A stretch of 64,000 nucleotides of DNA, from the NCBI GenBank assembly GCA_026418535.1, contig JAOABC010000004.1, positions 62,001-126,000 of the forward strand, written 5' to 3'. This DNA comes from Hydrogenothermaceae bacterium. Its GTDB lineage: Bacteria; Aquificota; Aquificia; Aquificales; Hydrogenothermaceae. Every line of letters begins with the position of its first letter. Position 1 is the stretch's first letter. The position numbers were made by a program, and so were the translations under genes. Positions 35,573 to 44,939 of the stretch are shown in pieces. The notes beneath the pieces were generated by a model that worked only from the letters and a program-made list of their open reading frames with translations, had not been told where the DNA came from and made no database searches.

Positions 35573-36553
35573 ATGAGTCTTATCGGGAAGACTTCTGTAA
35601 GGGACAATATCCGGATAACAGAGGACAGTAAGTATCCTGTTTTTAGAGATCTCTATACAAAGCAGAAGAAGGCTGTCTGGTTTCCAGAAGAACTCAATAT
35701 ACAACAGGATGTTTTAGACTACAAGTCACTCTCTCCTACAGAGAAAGACCTTTTCGACTCTGCAGTTGGGTACTTTGCTTCTTCTGAGCTTCTTGTTCAG
35801 AATGTGCTCGGGAATGGCTTTTTCCCAGTTCTTACAGACCCATACGCTAAGATGAGCTTCTCCACTCAGATGTTTATGGAGAACATCCACTCTGACTTTT
35901 TTGAGATAATCTTAAACAGTTTTGACCTTGACAGAAAGTCAATCTACGATTTAACACTAGAAGATGATCTTCTTAAAGAAAAACAGGAGTTGATAGTAAG
36001 GGCTGTAGACAAGATAACTTACGGTAAAGCAGACCCGGATACTCTTGAAGGTAAGAAGCAGATCTTAACTTCTATATTGCTGAACAACATCATCCAAGAA
36101 GGACTCTTTTTCTACTCTGCTTTTGCCTACTTCTTTGCTATGAAAGACATGGGAAAGATAAAGAACGTAGTCAGTGGGGTAGAGCTTATCCTGATAGACG
36201 AATCTCTCCATCTACAAAACGGTATAGAAGCTATCTTAACAATAGTTGAAGAAAATCCGGAAATCTTAGATGACTACTCTTTCATAGAAAGAGTAAAACA
36301 ATCTATAGTAGACTCTGTTGACCTTGAACTTGACTATCTAAAAAGAAAGTTTGGAGGAACCACAATATTCGGTCTCTCGTACAAAGAGTTAGAGCTCTAT
36401 ATGAAGTACATTGCAGACAGAAGACTTGTAGAACTTGGCTTTGACCCTCAGTTCAATGTTTTGGAGAACCCTTTAAAATTCCTTCAAAAAGAAGATGTAA
36501 AGAAACTGACAAACTTCTTCGAAGTTTCATCTACAGAGTACACTAACTTTTAA
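35573..36553 (+). CDS. nrdB: ribonucleoside-diphosphate reductase small subunit, class Ic-like
   Basis: The 326-residue R2 protein holds the dimetal site that starts the radical chemistry of NrdA. Metal ligands are placed at Glu72, Glu103, His106 (MENIHSDFF), Glu176, Glu210 and His213 (IDESLH). The radical Tyr of class Ia (four residues after the first His ligand) is Phe110 here, and the first ligand is Glu rather than Asp. Both changes together are the mark of class Ic R2 (Chlamydia type), which uses a Mn/Fe cofactor instead of a tyrosyl radical. Tyr323 near the end is the likely radical-transfer residue. No intein is present, unlike the Aquifex homologue. It precedes nrdA by 10 bases. Confidence 0.92.
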   Translation: MSLIGKTSVRDNIRITEDSKYPVFRDLYTKQKKAVWFPEELNIQQDVLDYKSLSPTEKDLFDSAVGYFASSELLVQNVLGNGFFPVLTDPYAKMSFSTQMFMENIHSDFFEIILNSFDLDRKSIYDLTLEDDLLKEKQELIVRAVDKITYGKADPDTLEGKKQILTSILLNNIIQEGLFFYSAFAYFFAMKDMGKIKNVVSGVELILIDESLHLQNGIEAILTIVEENPEILDDYSFIERVKQSIVDSVDLELDYLKRKFGGTTIFGLSYKELELYMKYIADRRLVELGFDPQFNVLENPLKFLQKEDVKKLTNFFEVSSTEYTNF

Positions 36554-36563
36554 GGAGGATTGA

Positions 36564-38864
36564 ATGGAGAGGGTCGTAGTAAAGAGAGACGGCACTGTTG
36601 AAAAATTCCAGATGAAAAAATTGATAGATGCCATCTTTTCTCTTCTAGATGGATTAGATATACCGGACGACTATGAGATTGTATTTAAAATAGCCAAAGA
36701 GTTGGACCTAAAGATTCCGGAAAAGACAAGCACAGAAAATTTAGACTACTTGGTCTTAAAAGCAATCGAGCATCTCATCCCAAAAAGCTTAGTTTACGAC
36801 GCTTTGGCCACCAGACAGCTACTGAAGATAATAAACAGAAAGATAGACAGAGAGTTTTCCGGATTTAAAGATTACATAGAGTATGGTATAAAAGAAAAAC
36901 TCCTAAAGCCAGACCTTAAACAGTTTGATTTAGACCTACTAGAGAGTAAGATAGACTATACAAGGGATTTTAACCTTGACTACTTTGGTCTATCTACATT
37001 GAGAGACAGGTACCTTATGAAGGATAGAAATTTCCAGATTATAGAGAAACCCCAGTGGTTCTTTATGCGTGTTGCTCTTGGTATAGGAAACAACGAAGCA
37101 GAAGTGATAAAGATATACAATAAGCTTTCCAACTTAGAGTACCTTCACTCTACCCCTACTTTGTTTAACTCTGGAACCTTAACAAATCAATACTCTTCCT
37201 GCTATGTGAACGTGATAGACGACTCTCTAGAGTCTATAATGGAAAAAGCCAGAGAAATTGCCTTTCTTGCCAAATACGCAGGTGGTGTGGGAACCGATAT
37301 AACCCGGATAAGAGCCACCGGCAGTAAGATCCACTCCCTAAACGCCAAATCTTCCGGCATAGTTCCATTTATAAAGATATTTGACTCAATCATAAACGCC
37401 ATTCAACAAGGAGGAAGGAGAAGAAGCTCCCAAGTTGTCTACCTTCAGCCTTGGCATCTTGACGTTGAAGCTTTCTTAGACCTTAGAGAGACCACAGGAA
37501 ACCCTTACTTCAGAACTCCATCCCTAAATACAGCCCTATGGATGCCAGATGAGATAATGAGAAGAATTAAAGAAGGAGAGCCTCTGTATCTCTTTGATCC
37601 TGCAGAGTGTCCTGAGTTGATTACTGCCTACGGAGAGAAGTTTAAAACTCTGTACAGTAATTGTATTGAAAAAGCCGAATCCGGACAGCTAAAGCTCTGG
37701 AAGAAGATAGACAGTCAAGACTTCTATAAAAGGTACCTATTTAAACTTGCCAAGACAGGCCACCCTTGGCTCACCTTTAAAGACAGACACAACCAATATA
37801 ACCCTTGTCCTGACTATGGTGTCATAAACTCTTCTAATCTCTGTACAGAGATCTCCATTCCTAACTCTCTAGATAGCACAGCAGTCTGTACTCTAGCTTC
37901 TGTAAACCTTGCCCGTCACATCTTAGAGTCTTCTAAACAGATAGACTGGGAAAAACTGAAAGACACTATTGATATAATGGTTGTAGCACTGGATAACATC
38001 CTGGACAAAAACTTTTATCCATCTGAAGAGTCAAAGAAAAACACCTACGACCTAAGACCGATAGGAATTGGAGTGATGGGATTCCATGAAGCTCTGATAA
38101 AACTCGGCATCCCCTACGACAGTAATGAATCTGTAGAGTTAGCCAGACAGATAATGAGCTTTATAAAGGAAGCTGCCTATAAAAAATCCGAAGAATTGGC
38201 AAAGGAAAGAGGACCCTTCCCCTTCTATAAAGAGTCTTACCCCTACCCACCAAGAAGAAATGCTGTCTTGTTAGCTATCGCCCCTACAGCCTCTATTTCT
38301 ATCATAGCCGGAACATCCTCATCTATAGATGGCTACTTTTCTAACATCTTCTCTAGGGATACTCTTTCTGGAAAGTTTATCGTGGTAAATAAACTACTAA
38401 TGAAAGAACTGGAAGAAAAAGGTTTATGGAATGAAGAACTAGCAGAAAAAATAAAGGCACACGGAGGCAGTATTCAGTATATTCAGGAGCTAGATAGTAA
38501 AATAAACAAATCCCTGTATAAGACAGCATACGAAATAAGCCCTTACAGGCAGATCGACATTGCGACAGCCTTTCAAGAATACGTAGATCAAGCAGTCTCA
38601 AAATCTCTTTATATAGAGGAAGACCTCCGTGACGAGATGGATAAGATTTACATGTACGCATGGGAAAAAGGCCTAAAGTCCACCTATTACTGCTTCATCG
38701 ACAAAACAGTAAAAGGAGAAAAGTATACATTAGCCGTCAACAAAAGGGGTGAGAGAAGAGGCTTTGGCTTAAGCTTAGAGAAAGCTGCAAAGGAAAACTC
38801 TGAAGAAACAAAAGCCTGTCCAACAGACCCTATCCTGGCAAAACTCTGCTCCAGCTGCGAATGA
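36564..38864 (+). CDS. nrdA: ribonucleoside-diphosphate reductase large subunit
   Basis: The 766-residue catalytic R1 subunit reduces ribonucleoside diphosphates. An N-terminal ATP-cone (about 1-90, beginning VVVKRDGTVEKFQMKKL) should give dATP feedback inhibition. Active-site Cys residues are seen in SSCYVNVIDDSLE, NSSNLCTEISIPN and AVCTLASVNLA, with the AP TASIS phosphate loop (IAPTASISIIAGTSSSIDG). The C-terminal tail ends LCSSCE, the redox pair that is rereduced by thioredoxin. It follows nrdB in one operon under the NrdR-like boxes. After the stop, 38865-38946 contains only a short GC-rich palindrome CCTCCGGAGG. Confidence 0.95.
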   Translation: MERVVVKRDGTVEKFQMKKLIDAIFSLLDGLDIPDDYEIVFKIAKELDLKIPEKTSTENLDYLVLKAIEHLIPKSLVYDALATRQLLKIINRKIDREFSGFKDYIEYGIKEKLLKPDLKQFDLDLLESKIDYTRDFNLDYFGLSTLRDRYLMKDRNFQIIEKPQWFFMRVALGIGNNEAEVIKIYNKLSNLEYLHSTPTLFNSGTLTNQYSSCYVNVIDDSLESIMEKAREIAFLAKYAGGVGTDITRIRATGSKIHSLNAKSSGIVPFIKIFDSIINAIQQGGRRRSSQVVYLQPWHLDVEAFLDLRETTGNPYFRTPSLNTALWMPDEIMRRIKEGEPLYLFDPAECPELITAYGEKFKTLYSNCIEKAESGQLKLWKKIDSQDFYKRYLFKLAKTGHPWLTFKDRHNQYNPCPDYGVINSSNLCTEISIPNSLDSTAVCTLASVNLARHILESSKQIDWEKLKDTIDIMVVALDNILDKNFYPSEESKKNTYDLRPIGIGVMGFHEALIKLGIPYDSNESVELARQIMSFIKEAAYKKSEELAKERGPFPFYKESYPYPPRRNAVLLAIAPTASISIIAGTSSSIDGYFSNIFSRDTLSGKFIVVNKLLMKELEEKGLWNEELAEKIKAHGGSIQYIQELDSKINKSLYKTAYEISPYRQIDIATAFQEYVDQAVSKSLYIEEDLRDEMDKIYMYAWEKGLKSTYYCFIDKTVKGEKYTLAVNKRGERRGFGLSLEKAAKENSEETKACPTDPILAKLCSSCE

Positions 38865-38946
38865 CCTCCACACTTTTATTACAGATCCTGTCTCTACCCC
38901 TCCGGAGGCAGGAACATTACAAGAGAGAAGTTAAAACAGACAAGAG

Positions 38947-40287
38947 ATGAAAAGAATAAAGACTGATATAACGTCTAGAATAGACAACCTACCCTGGACT
39001 CCATTCCATACGAAGTTTGTAGCAGCCCTAGGGATAACCTGGGTTTTGGATGCTTTTGAGGTTGTTATAGTCAGTGTTGTTTTAAAATCCATGTCAAAGA
39101 GTTTAGAGCTATCAACTTTCCAATCATCTTGGATAGTAAGTAGTTTTTTAGTGGGAGCTCTTATAGGTGCGCTTCTCTTTGGATACCTTGCTGACAAGTA
39201 CGGAAGGAAGAAGATATTCTTCATAACTCTGTTACTCTATTCCTTAGGAACTTTCTTCACAGGGTTTGCAAACAGTTTTGAAGTAGTTCTCCTATTCAGA
39301 TTCTTAACTGGCATGGGATTGGGAGGGGAGTTCTCGGCCATACACTCTGCTATAGATGAGTTTATCCCATCAAAGTATAGAGGTAGAGTAGATGGCCTTG
39401 TAACTTCTTCTTGGAATCTAGGTAGCGTTCTTGCGTCCTTAACAGGTATGTTTCTGCTATCTAAACTTCCAGAGGAGTTTGCCTGGAGGTATGCCTTCTT
39501 CTTTGGGGGTGTACTGGCATTACTTATCGTATTCATACGCTTTTTCATTCCAGAATCTCCAAGGTGGCTAATATCCAAGGGGAAGATAGAGGAGGCATCG
39601 GAGATAGTAAAGAAGATAGAGATCAAATACGGCATTCAACCTACAAAGAAAGAATGTGACATATACATATACAAGAGTAACTTTGTAGAAACGGTGAAGA
39701 CTATACTCACAAAGTACAGAGGAAGATTCATCTTTGGAAGTAGTATGAGTTTTACTATACTCACAACTTACTATGGTTTTATAACAATACTACCATTAGT
39801 AATAACCAACCAATATAATCTCCCTACATCAGAGATACCAAAACTACTTTTGATCTCAAGCTCTGCAGGACTCATTGGAGGAATTATAGCATCTATCTTG
39901 ACAGACATCCTTGGAAGAAAACTAACCGGAACAACAGTAGCTATGATCTCTATGTTGTTATCTATATCTTTCATGTTCTCCCAGAATATCTATACAACTG
40001 TGTTCGTGTACTCCTTCGTGGCTTATTCCTTTGCAAGTGTGGCTTATGTGTCCGCGATGGAGTTATACCCCTCCCATCTAAGGGCTACTGCCATAGGGAT
40101 ACTGTCAGTAATTGGAAGATTGTCTGGAGTTTTAGCTCCTCCTACACTAACCTATCTGTCAACCATAGATTATAGATACAGCATCCTTGGATTGACGTTC
40201 TTCTGGCTCGTTGGATTTATAGGGTTCTTCGTATGGAGTAAGTTTGGAGTGGAAGCAAAAGGCAAGTCGATAGAAGAGATAACTTAA
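38947..40287 (+). CDS. MFS transporter, metabolite:proton symporter type
   Basis: A 446-residue twelve-helix transporter. The loop after helix 2 has GYLADKYGRKK, the sugar-porter/MHS-type signature, with GMGLGGEFSAIHSAIDEF in helix 4 and IPESPRWLISKGKIEEA at the central loop. The closest families carry carboxylates, aromatic acids or sugars, and the substrate here is unknown. The weak ribosome binding site (AAGAG directly before ATG) suggests an alternative start may exist. It stands alone between nrdA and the outer-membrane protein gene. Confidence 0.85.
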   Translation: MKRIKTDITSRIDNLPWTPFHTKFVAALGITWVLDAFEVVIVSVVLKSMSKSLELSTFQSSWIVSSFLVGALIGALLFGYLADKYGRKKIFFITLLLYSLGTFFTGFANSFEVVLLFRFLTGMGLGGEFSAIHSAIDEFIPSKYRGRVDGLVTSSWNLGSVLASLTGMFLLSKLPEEFAWRYAFFFGGVLALLIVFIRFFIPESPRWLISKGKIEEASEIVKKIEIKYGIQPTKKECDIYIYKSNFVETVKTILTKYRGRFIFGSSMSFTILTTYYGFITILPLVITNQYNLPTSEIPKLLLISSSAGLIGGIIASILTDILGRKLTGTTVAMISMLLSISFMFSQNIYTTVFVYSFVAYSFASVAYVSAMELYPSHLRATAIGILSVIGRLSGVLAPPTLTYLSTIDYRYSILGLTFFWLVGFIGFFVWSKFGVEAKGKSIEEIT

Positions 40288-40354
40288 ACCTAAAGTACAC
40301 ACTTTAAAACGGATAAAATCACCAATAAAATAAGATACAATAAGGAGGTTGAAA

Positions 40355-41260
40355 GTGAAGATAAGAGCTCTACTGCCGTTACTACTTATATACACGAACA
40401 TCTCATCTGGAGAAAACAGGATAGGGTTTGGTGGACTTCTGAACCACGGAAGAGACAATCTATCTACCCTTGGAACCGGATACATACAGACCTTGAACAT
40501 AACTAAAGACACCTTCACGAACCTGATGCCAATAGGAGAGTTCTACCTTGAGAAGAGAGTAGATAGACACATCTACTATGGAGGAGTTTTCCCAAAAAGG
40601 GACTTCTTTGCCATAACCCTAGGGATTAAAGAGAAAACGTCAAAGACTGAAAGTAACGACTTTTTCTATATCTTCAATCCGTTCAGGTCTGTCTGGGATG
40701 ACCCTCTACTTACAGGGGTAGAGAGAAAAGCAACAAATCAAAGAGAGATAGGAGCTGGAGTTATGTTAGATAGGAGACACTTCTCACTAAATACGATAGC
40801 TGTCTATTCAGATGTTGAGAGGGACAAACTGGGAGAGAGAATCCCGGAGCTCAAAAGAGATGGATACAGAGTAGAAAACCGTCTATACTTAAACAGTCGA
40901 CTTTCAGAGAATATCTTCTTCAAGCCTGGTATAACCCTAGAGAACTTTTTCTCAAAAGGAGATGCAAACTCCTACGATAGCATAGGTTTAAGCTTTAACT
41001 TAGTGTACAGGAAAAAAGATTACATCATCGTATCATTTCTAAACTCTGAGTTCCAGAGATATAGAGAAACAGACCCTGTATTCAGAAAGAGAAGAGAGGA
41101 GGTAAACACAACTCTTTTTACTATCCTAACTAAGAGAGAAGTCTTCTTAAAACAGACTTACATATCTGGAATAGCAGGTTATAACCTCCGGAAGTCTAAT
41201 ATAGACTTTTACGATGCAGATAGACTCTTTTTAGCTTTTCTAACAGGATACAGTTTCTAA
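40355..41260 (+). CDS. probable outer-membrane beta-barrel protein
   Basis: The product has a signal peptide (MKIRALLPLLLIYTNISS) and then alternating polar and aromatic residues typical of membrane beta-strands, and it ends in ...TGYSF with a C-terminal Phe, as in outer-membrane proteins inserted by BamA. About 12-14 strands could fit in 301 residues. GTG 40355 is taken as start because AAGGAGG ends at 40348, leaving a six-base spacer; a TTG at 40349 would touch it. The family is not recognised. Its last bases overlap the convergent gene by four. Confidence 0.65.
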   Translation: MKIRALLPLLLIYTNISSGENRIGFGGLLNHGRDNLSTLGTGYIQTLNITKDTFTNLMPIGEFYLEKRVDRHIYYGGVFPKRDFFAITLGIKEKTSKTESNDFFYIFNPFRSVWDDPLLTGVERKATNQREIGAGVMLDRRHFSLNTIAVYSDVERDKLGERIPELKRDGYRVENRLYLNSRLSENIFFKPGITLENFFSKGDANSYDSIGLSFNLVYRKKDYIIVSFLNSEFQRYRETDPVFRKRREEVNTTLFTILTKREVFLKQTYISGIAGYNLRKSNIDFYDADRLFLAFLTGYSF

Positions 41261-41574
41261 ATCCTATAGACTCTGTATGTATCTTCTTTATCCTGATAAA
41301 ACAGAACTATCTCAAAATGTTCCAAAGTCTGTAAAAGCTCCATCATAACATCTTCTCTGACCTTAAGGAACAATTTAGTTGAAGAGAGATTTTCCACTCT
41401 ATCATCCGGAAAAGAGTCTACACTGTACTCAACTCCTTCAGATTTCCAGACTCTTTTTACAAGACCAAAAGTAGGATGCTCCTGAACCTCGATAGGAAAC
41501 ATAGAAACTATCTGACTTGGAAGAACCTCTATCTCTACTTTTTGAGAATAGATCCTTGATAGTTTAAACTTCAT
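41257..41574 (-). CDS. hypothetical protein, 105 residues
   Basis: I do not recognise this protein. It is soluble and charged, with several predicted beta-strands and one helix (VREDVMMELLQTLEHF) and no motif. An in-frame TTG at 41598 lies inside the terminator hairpin of the peroxiredoxin gene, so the ATG at 41574 (MKFKLSRIYS) is the likely start. It may be transcribed by read-through from the peroxiredoxin gene. Confidence 0.6.
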   Translation of the reverse strand: MKFKLSRIYSQKVEIEVLPSQIVSMFPIEVQEHPTFGLVKRVWKSEGVEYSVDSFPDDRVENLSSTKLFLKVREDVMMELLQTLEHFEIVLFYQDKEDTYRVYRI

Positions 41575-41589
41575 ATCTAAAAATATGAA

Positions 41590-41606
41590 GGGAGGCAAAG
41601 CCTCCC
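41590..41606 (-). terminator. terminator after the peroxiredoxin gene
   Basis: GGGAGGC-AAA-GCCTCCC makes a 7-bp stem, followed on the minus strand by TTCATATTTTT. It lies 11 bases past the peroxiredoxin stop. Confidence 0.75.
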
Positions 41607-41617
41607 TTGGTTATTTA

Positions 41618-42223
41618 CTATCCTTGTAGAGCTTCGTATACCTTTCCTACCATCTCTTCAGAAGGCTTTAAGGTCTTTTTTCCAGGCTCCCACTTAGCAG
41701 GACAAGCTTCATCTGGATGTCCTATGAGATAAGCATTAGCTTTCATCTTCCTTGCTAACTCATCCGCATTTCTACCAACATTGTAGAAGTTAACTTCTGA
41801 AGACACCAACTTTCCGTCAGGGCTTATAATGAAGGTTCCCCTTAAAGCTAAACCAGTTGCACAATCATAGACACCAAACATCCTTGAAACCTTTCCTGTT
41901 GGATCTGCACCCATAGGATACTTCACATTTTCAAGCAGTTTTTCATCCCTTTGCCATGCAAGGTGAACGAACTTTGTATCTGTAGATACAGATACGACCT
42001 CTGCACCAAGTTGTTTTAGTTCTTCATATTTCTCAGCCAAGTCTGCTAACTCTGTAGGACATACGAATGTAAAGTCAGCTGGATAGAAAAATAATATTGT
42101 CCACTTTCCAGCCTTTTTGGCGTCAGCTAAAGAGAACTTTCCAAACTTGCCAGTAGATGGGTCATAAATTTCCATCTCAAAATCCGGAACTTCATGACCT
42201 ACTAAGATGATTCTTTCTTCCAT
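41618..42223 (-). CDS. 2-Cys peroxiredoxin (AhpC/Prx1 type)
   Basis: The 201-residue enzyme reduces hydrogen peroxide and organic peroxides with thiol electrons. The peroxidatic Cys lies in PADFTFVCPTELADLAEKY and the resolving Cys in DEACPAKWEPGKKTL, the typical 2-Cys arrangement. The frame is open to a start at 42268, but the ATG at 42223 follows a clear GGGAGG site and begins MEERIILVGHEVPDFEM, the normal N-terminus. The reductant is unknown; no AhpF gene is adjacent, so thioredoxin is likely. Confidence 0.94.
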   Translation of the reverse strand: MEERIILVGHEVPDFEMEIYDPSTGKFGKFSLADAKKAGKWTILFFYPADFTFVCPTELADLAEKYEELKQLGAEVVSVSTDTKFVHLAWQRDEKLLENVKYPMGADPTGKVSRMFGVYDCATGLALRGTFIISPDGKLVSSEVNFYNVGRNADELARKMKANAYLIGHPDEACPAKWEPGKKTLKPSEEMVGKVYEALQG

Positions 42224-42411
42224 GTTTAACCTCCCTGATGAAGTTTTTTTACCCCTTAATAATAACAATTCCTAATAAAATCAAAAATGATATTCATCAC
42301 AATGATTAAATCTAAATGAACTTTTGAAAATTTGCAAACAGAAAATCTGGAGATACACCTGTTGTTATGGATGTATAGAATGGTATATATTTTGACTAAA
42401 CAAAGTATAGA

Positions 42412-42437
42412 ATTGAATAAGATTGAATAAGTATAAT
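42412..42437 (+). promoter_or_regulatory. candidate promoter with tandem 10-bp repeat upstream of cytochrome c
   Basis: Two exact tandem copies of ATTGAATAAG (42412-42421 and 42422-42431) end directly at a TATAAT hexamer (42432-42437), 65 bases before the cytochrome gene. A -35 box at standard distance is not evident, so the repeats may bind an activator on one helix face. The spacer 42224-42411 has no gene. Confidence 0.4.
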
Positions 42438-42501
42438 TGATTTTAAAACAATGTTATCATAAACTATATGATGGAAATTTAATATCATAGGAGGTATAAA
42501 C

Positions 42502-42822
42502 ATGAAGAAGTTATTAGTAGCAGCAGCTGTTATGACTGTCTCCACTGCGTCTTTTGCAACAGACGGAAAGGCGTTGTTCCAACAAAAAGGTTGCACCGCT
42601 TGCCACCAAGCTGCAGCTGAAACAGTAGGACCCTCTCTTAAGAAGATAGCAGCAGCTTACGCTGGTAAGGAAGCTGACCTAATCAAATTCCTCAAGGGAG
42701 AAGGAAAAGCTATAGTAGATCCATCTAAAGAAGCTATAATGAAGCCACAGATAAACACAACAAAAGCTATGAAGGACGACGAGCTTAAAGCTTTAGCCCA
42801 GTATATGCTTTCTAACAAGTAA
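42502..42822 (+). CDS. cytochrome c-552-type monoheme cytochrome
   Basis: The 106-residue product has a signal peptide ending near AFAT and a single heme site CTACH (Cys31, Cys34, His35), with a Met axial ligand in EAIMKPQI. The size and helix layout match class I c-551/c-552 electron carriers of Aquificota, which shuttle electrons from the bc complex or sulfur enzymes to the terminal oxidase in the periplasm. The AGGAGG site and the terminator show a single-gene unit. Confidence 0.93.
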   Translation: MKKLLVAAAVMTVSTASFATDGKALFQQKGCTACHQAAAETVGPSLKKIAAAYAGKEADLIKFLKGEGKAIVDPSKEAIMKPQINTTKAMKDDELKALAQYMLSNK

Positions 42823-42831
42823 TATCAAAAG

Positions 42832-42846
42832 GGGGCTATGAGCCCC
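42832..42846 (+). terminator. terminator after cytochrome c
   Basis: GGGGCT-ATG-AGCCCC followed by TTTTTCTTTT is a standard rho-independent terminator, 10 bases past the stop. Confidence 0.9.
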
Positions 42847-42859
42847 TTTTTCTTTTAAG

Positions 42860-43228
42860 ATGAGTCATATTTCCATTCTGATCCTCCTTACAATAGCTTT
42901 AGTTAGCTTTTCTTACTCAGAGGAAGGTAAAAAACTTTATGTAAAGTACAACTGCAACGCATGTCATGCCCCCTTTGAGAGGAAAACTGGACCATCCTTC
43001 AAAGAGATAGCCCAAAGATATGGAACGAGTAAAAAGGCAATGGAAAAGGTAGCAAAGTTAATAATAAACCCAAACCCATCTAACTGGCCAGGGTTCGCTT
43101 ATATGCCCCCGTATAACATACCTTTTGAGGAGGCTATCAAACTAGCTGAGTATGTTCTAATTCACTCCCAGAAGGAGAAGGTAGAGAAAGGCCATCAAAA
43201 CTCTATCCCAAGCTCAGAGTTCTTTTAA
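42860..43228 (+). CDS. monoheme cytochrome c
   Basis: This 122-residue protein has a signal sequence and one heme site CNACH (Cys32, Cys35, His36), then [13 protein letters not shown] and the Met ligand region [14 protein letters not shown]. It is a class I cytochrome c with a basic, unstructured C-terminal tail after residue 100. It starts immediately after the terminator of the first cytochrome, whose T-run could hold its promoter or ribosome binding site; none is clear. It may form a partner pair with the upstream cytochrome. Confidence 0.85.
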   Translation: MSHISILILLTIALVSFSYSEEGKKLYVKYNCNACHAPFERKTGPSFKEIAQRYGTSKKAMEKVAKLIINPNPSNWPGFAYMPPYNIPFEEAIKLAEYVLIHSQKEKVEKGHQNSIPSSEFF

Positions 43229-44091
43229 GGTTTATCCTCTTTTTTCCTGAGCATTTCCAAGATCTCTGTAGGTAGTGGAAGGATTACAGTATTAGAGGGC
43301 TGTTGGCTTACTGTAGCAAGAGTCTCTAAGTATCTAAGTTGCATAGCTAGAGGATGTTTTGCTAGTAGCTCTGCCGCTTCTGTCAATTTCTGTGCTGCCT
43401 GATATTCAGCCTCAGCCTGTATTATTTTAGCTCTCCTTTCCCTTTCAGCCTCAGCTTGCTTGGCTATTGCTCTCTTCAGCTCTTCAGTTATATCTATCCT
43501 CTTTAATTCTACAGCAACCACCTTTACACCCCAAGCGTCTGTTTCTTGGTCTATTATCTCCTGTAATTTTATATTTATCTTATCCCTCTGGGAAAGTAAT
43601 TCATCTAGCTCAGCCTGACCACATACGCTCCGGAGAGTTGTCTGGGATATCTGGGAAGTAGCGTAAAGGTAGTTCTCTACATTTATCACTGCTTTTATAG
43701 GGTCCACTACTTTAAAGTAAACAACCGCATCCACCTGGACAGAGATGTTATCCTTAGTTATAACATCCTGAGTAGGAACATCCATAGTAACTACCCGGAG
43801 AGATACTTTTATCATCTTATCTATAAATGGTATAAGAATAAAGACACCAGGTCCTTTAGCCCTTCCGAGAACTCTACCTAATCTAAATACAACAGCTCTC
43901 TCATACTCATTTACAACTTTGACAGAAGAGGCTAAAAATATAACCCCTAAAACTACCATCACTACTAAAAGACCATCCATCTTAAAACCCCACTCTACTC
44001 TTGATAGTATATCAAATATAAAATCAAGATCAAATATCCCTACAAAAACAAAGATAATAAAGATAAGGAAGAGTATAAGGTTCTGCACCAA
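43225..44091 (-). CDS. stomatin/slipin-type SPFH protein
   Basis: The core (about 40-288) is a slipin: a membrane segment, [19 protein letters not shown], the SPFH domain and a coiled coil with [20 protein letters not shown], then a C-terminal [10 protein letters not shown] segment. Such proteins form oligomeric membrane scaffolds. The ORF adds an extra hydrophobic hairpin (residues 1-37); Met38 (MDGLLVVM) would give the usual length, so the start is uncertain. It follows the second SPFH gene after two bases. Confidence 0.85.
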   Translation of the reverse strand: MVQNLILFLIFIIFVFVGIFDLDFIFDILSRVEWGFKMDGLLVVMVVLGVIFLASSVKVVNEYERAVVFRLGRVLGRAKGPGVFILIPFIDKMIKVSLRVVTMDVPTQDVITKDNISVQVDAVVYFKVVDPIKAVINVENYLYATSQISQTTLRSVCGQAELDELLSQRDKINIKLQEIIDQETDAWGVKVVAVELKRIDITEELKRAIAKQAEAERERRAKIIQAEAEYQAAQKLTEAAELLAKHPLAMQLRYLETLATVSQQPSNTVILPLPTEILEMLRKKEDKP

Positions 44092-44093
44092 TC

Positions 44094-44936
44094 CTACCTC
44101 TGTCCTTGGTTCTGTGGCACATTTAAGATAGGTGTCAGTTTAGAATCATAGGGTATCAGTATGATTGTGTTATTCTGGCTCTTTGCATACTCTTGAATGT
44201 TCTCTATAAACTTCCAGGAGAGGTACTCTTTCGTGAGGGAATTGGCTATTATCTGGTTAGCTTTGGCTATCCCTTCGGCCTCTACTTTCTTCCTCTCTGC
44301 CTCTAACTTCTCCCTTTCAAGTAAAAACTGCATCTTCTGAGCTTCTTCGTAAGCTCTTCTTTTTTGTTCTACAGCTTCCACTACAGAAGCAGGAAGCCGA
44401 ATATCTCTAATCAAGATGTCCTCAAGGGTTATGAACCTATCTGCAAGCTGTCCTTTAACTTCTCTAACTATGCTATCTTGTAGCTTTTGCCTCTCTTGGT
44501 ATACACTTGCACTATCCATAAGGGATATAGAGTCTCTAACAGATGTCCTTATAATCTGCTTTATTACCCTGTCGTCAAAGTCGTATCCGTACTGTTTTAC
44601 AAGCTCCGCTGCCTTATCCGGCTTGACCTTATATAAGATAGCTATATCTATGTTTATTGGTAGTCCATCTTTAGACAGAGCATTAATCTGATTTTCTCTT
44701 TGAGATACAAACTCAAGAGCTCTAGTCCTCACTTCAACTTTATCTACAGACTGTATTATAGGTATTACTAGGTTTAGCCCTTCTTTCAATTCATTCTCGT
44801 CTATCTTTCCAAATGTCTTCTTAATCCCTACATATCCACTAGGTATAATTACAAAAGGATTGAGAAAAAGTATGAAAACAATGGCAAGTAGTATAAAAAC
44901 CGGAACAAGTTTTAACTTTGAAATTATTGCATCCAT
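44094..44936 (-). CDS. prohibitin-family SPFH protein
   Basis: The 280-residue protein has one N-terminal membrane anchor (about 12-35), an SPFH domain ([13 protein letters not shown] onward) and a long coiled coil (about 195-230, [20 protein letters not shown]). It matches the prohibitin group, ring-forming membrane scaffolds that influence proteases. It is paired with a stomatin-type gene, and cutA precedes it by three bases, so the three form one transcript. No FtsH or NfeD gene is nearby. Confidence 0.87.
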   Translation of the reverse strand: MDAIISKLKLVPVFILLAIVFILFLNPFVIIPSGYVGIKKTFGKIDENELKEGLNLVIPIIQSVDKVEVRTRALEFVSQRENQINALSKDGLPINIDIAILYKVKPDKAAELVKQYGYDFDDRVIKQIIRTSVRDSISLMDSASVYQERQKLQDSIVREVKGQLADRFITLEDILIRDIRLPASVVEAVEQKRRAYEEAQKMQFLLEREKLEAERKKVEAEGIAKANQIIANSLTKEYLSWKFIENIQEYAKSQNNTIILIPYDSKLTPILNVPQNQGQR

Positions 44937-44939
44937 CTC

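Noticed and set aside
35573-36553. Split or intein-containing nrdB as in Aquifex
   Set aside because: The gene is a continuous 326 codons with no intein motifs.
38895-38912. Hairpin CCTCCGGAGG after nrdA as a terminator
   Set aside because: The stem is only five base pairs without a loop and has no T-run; it is better viewed as one of the TCCGGA sites.
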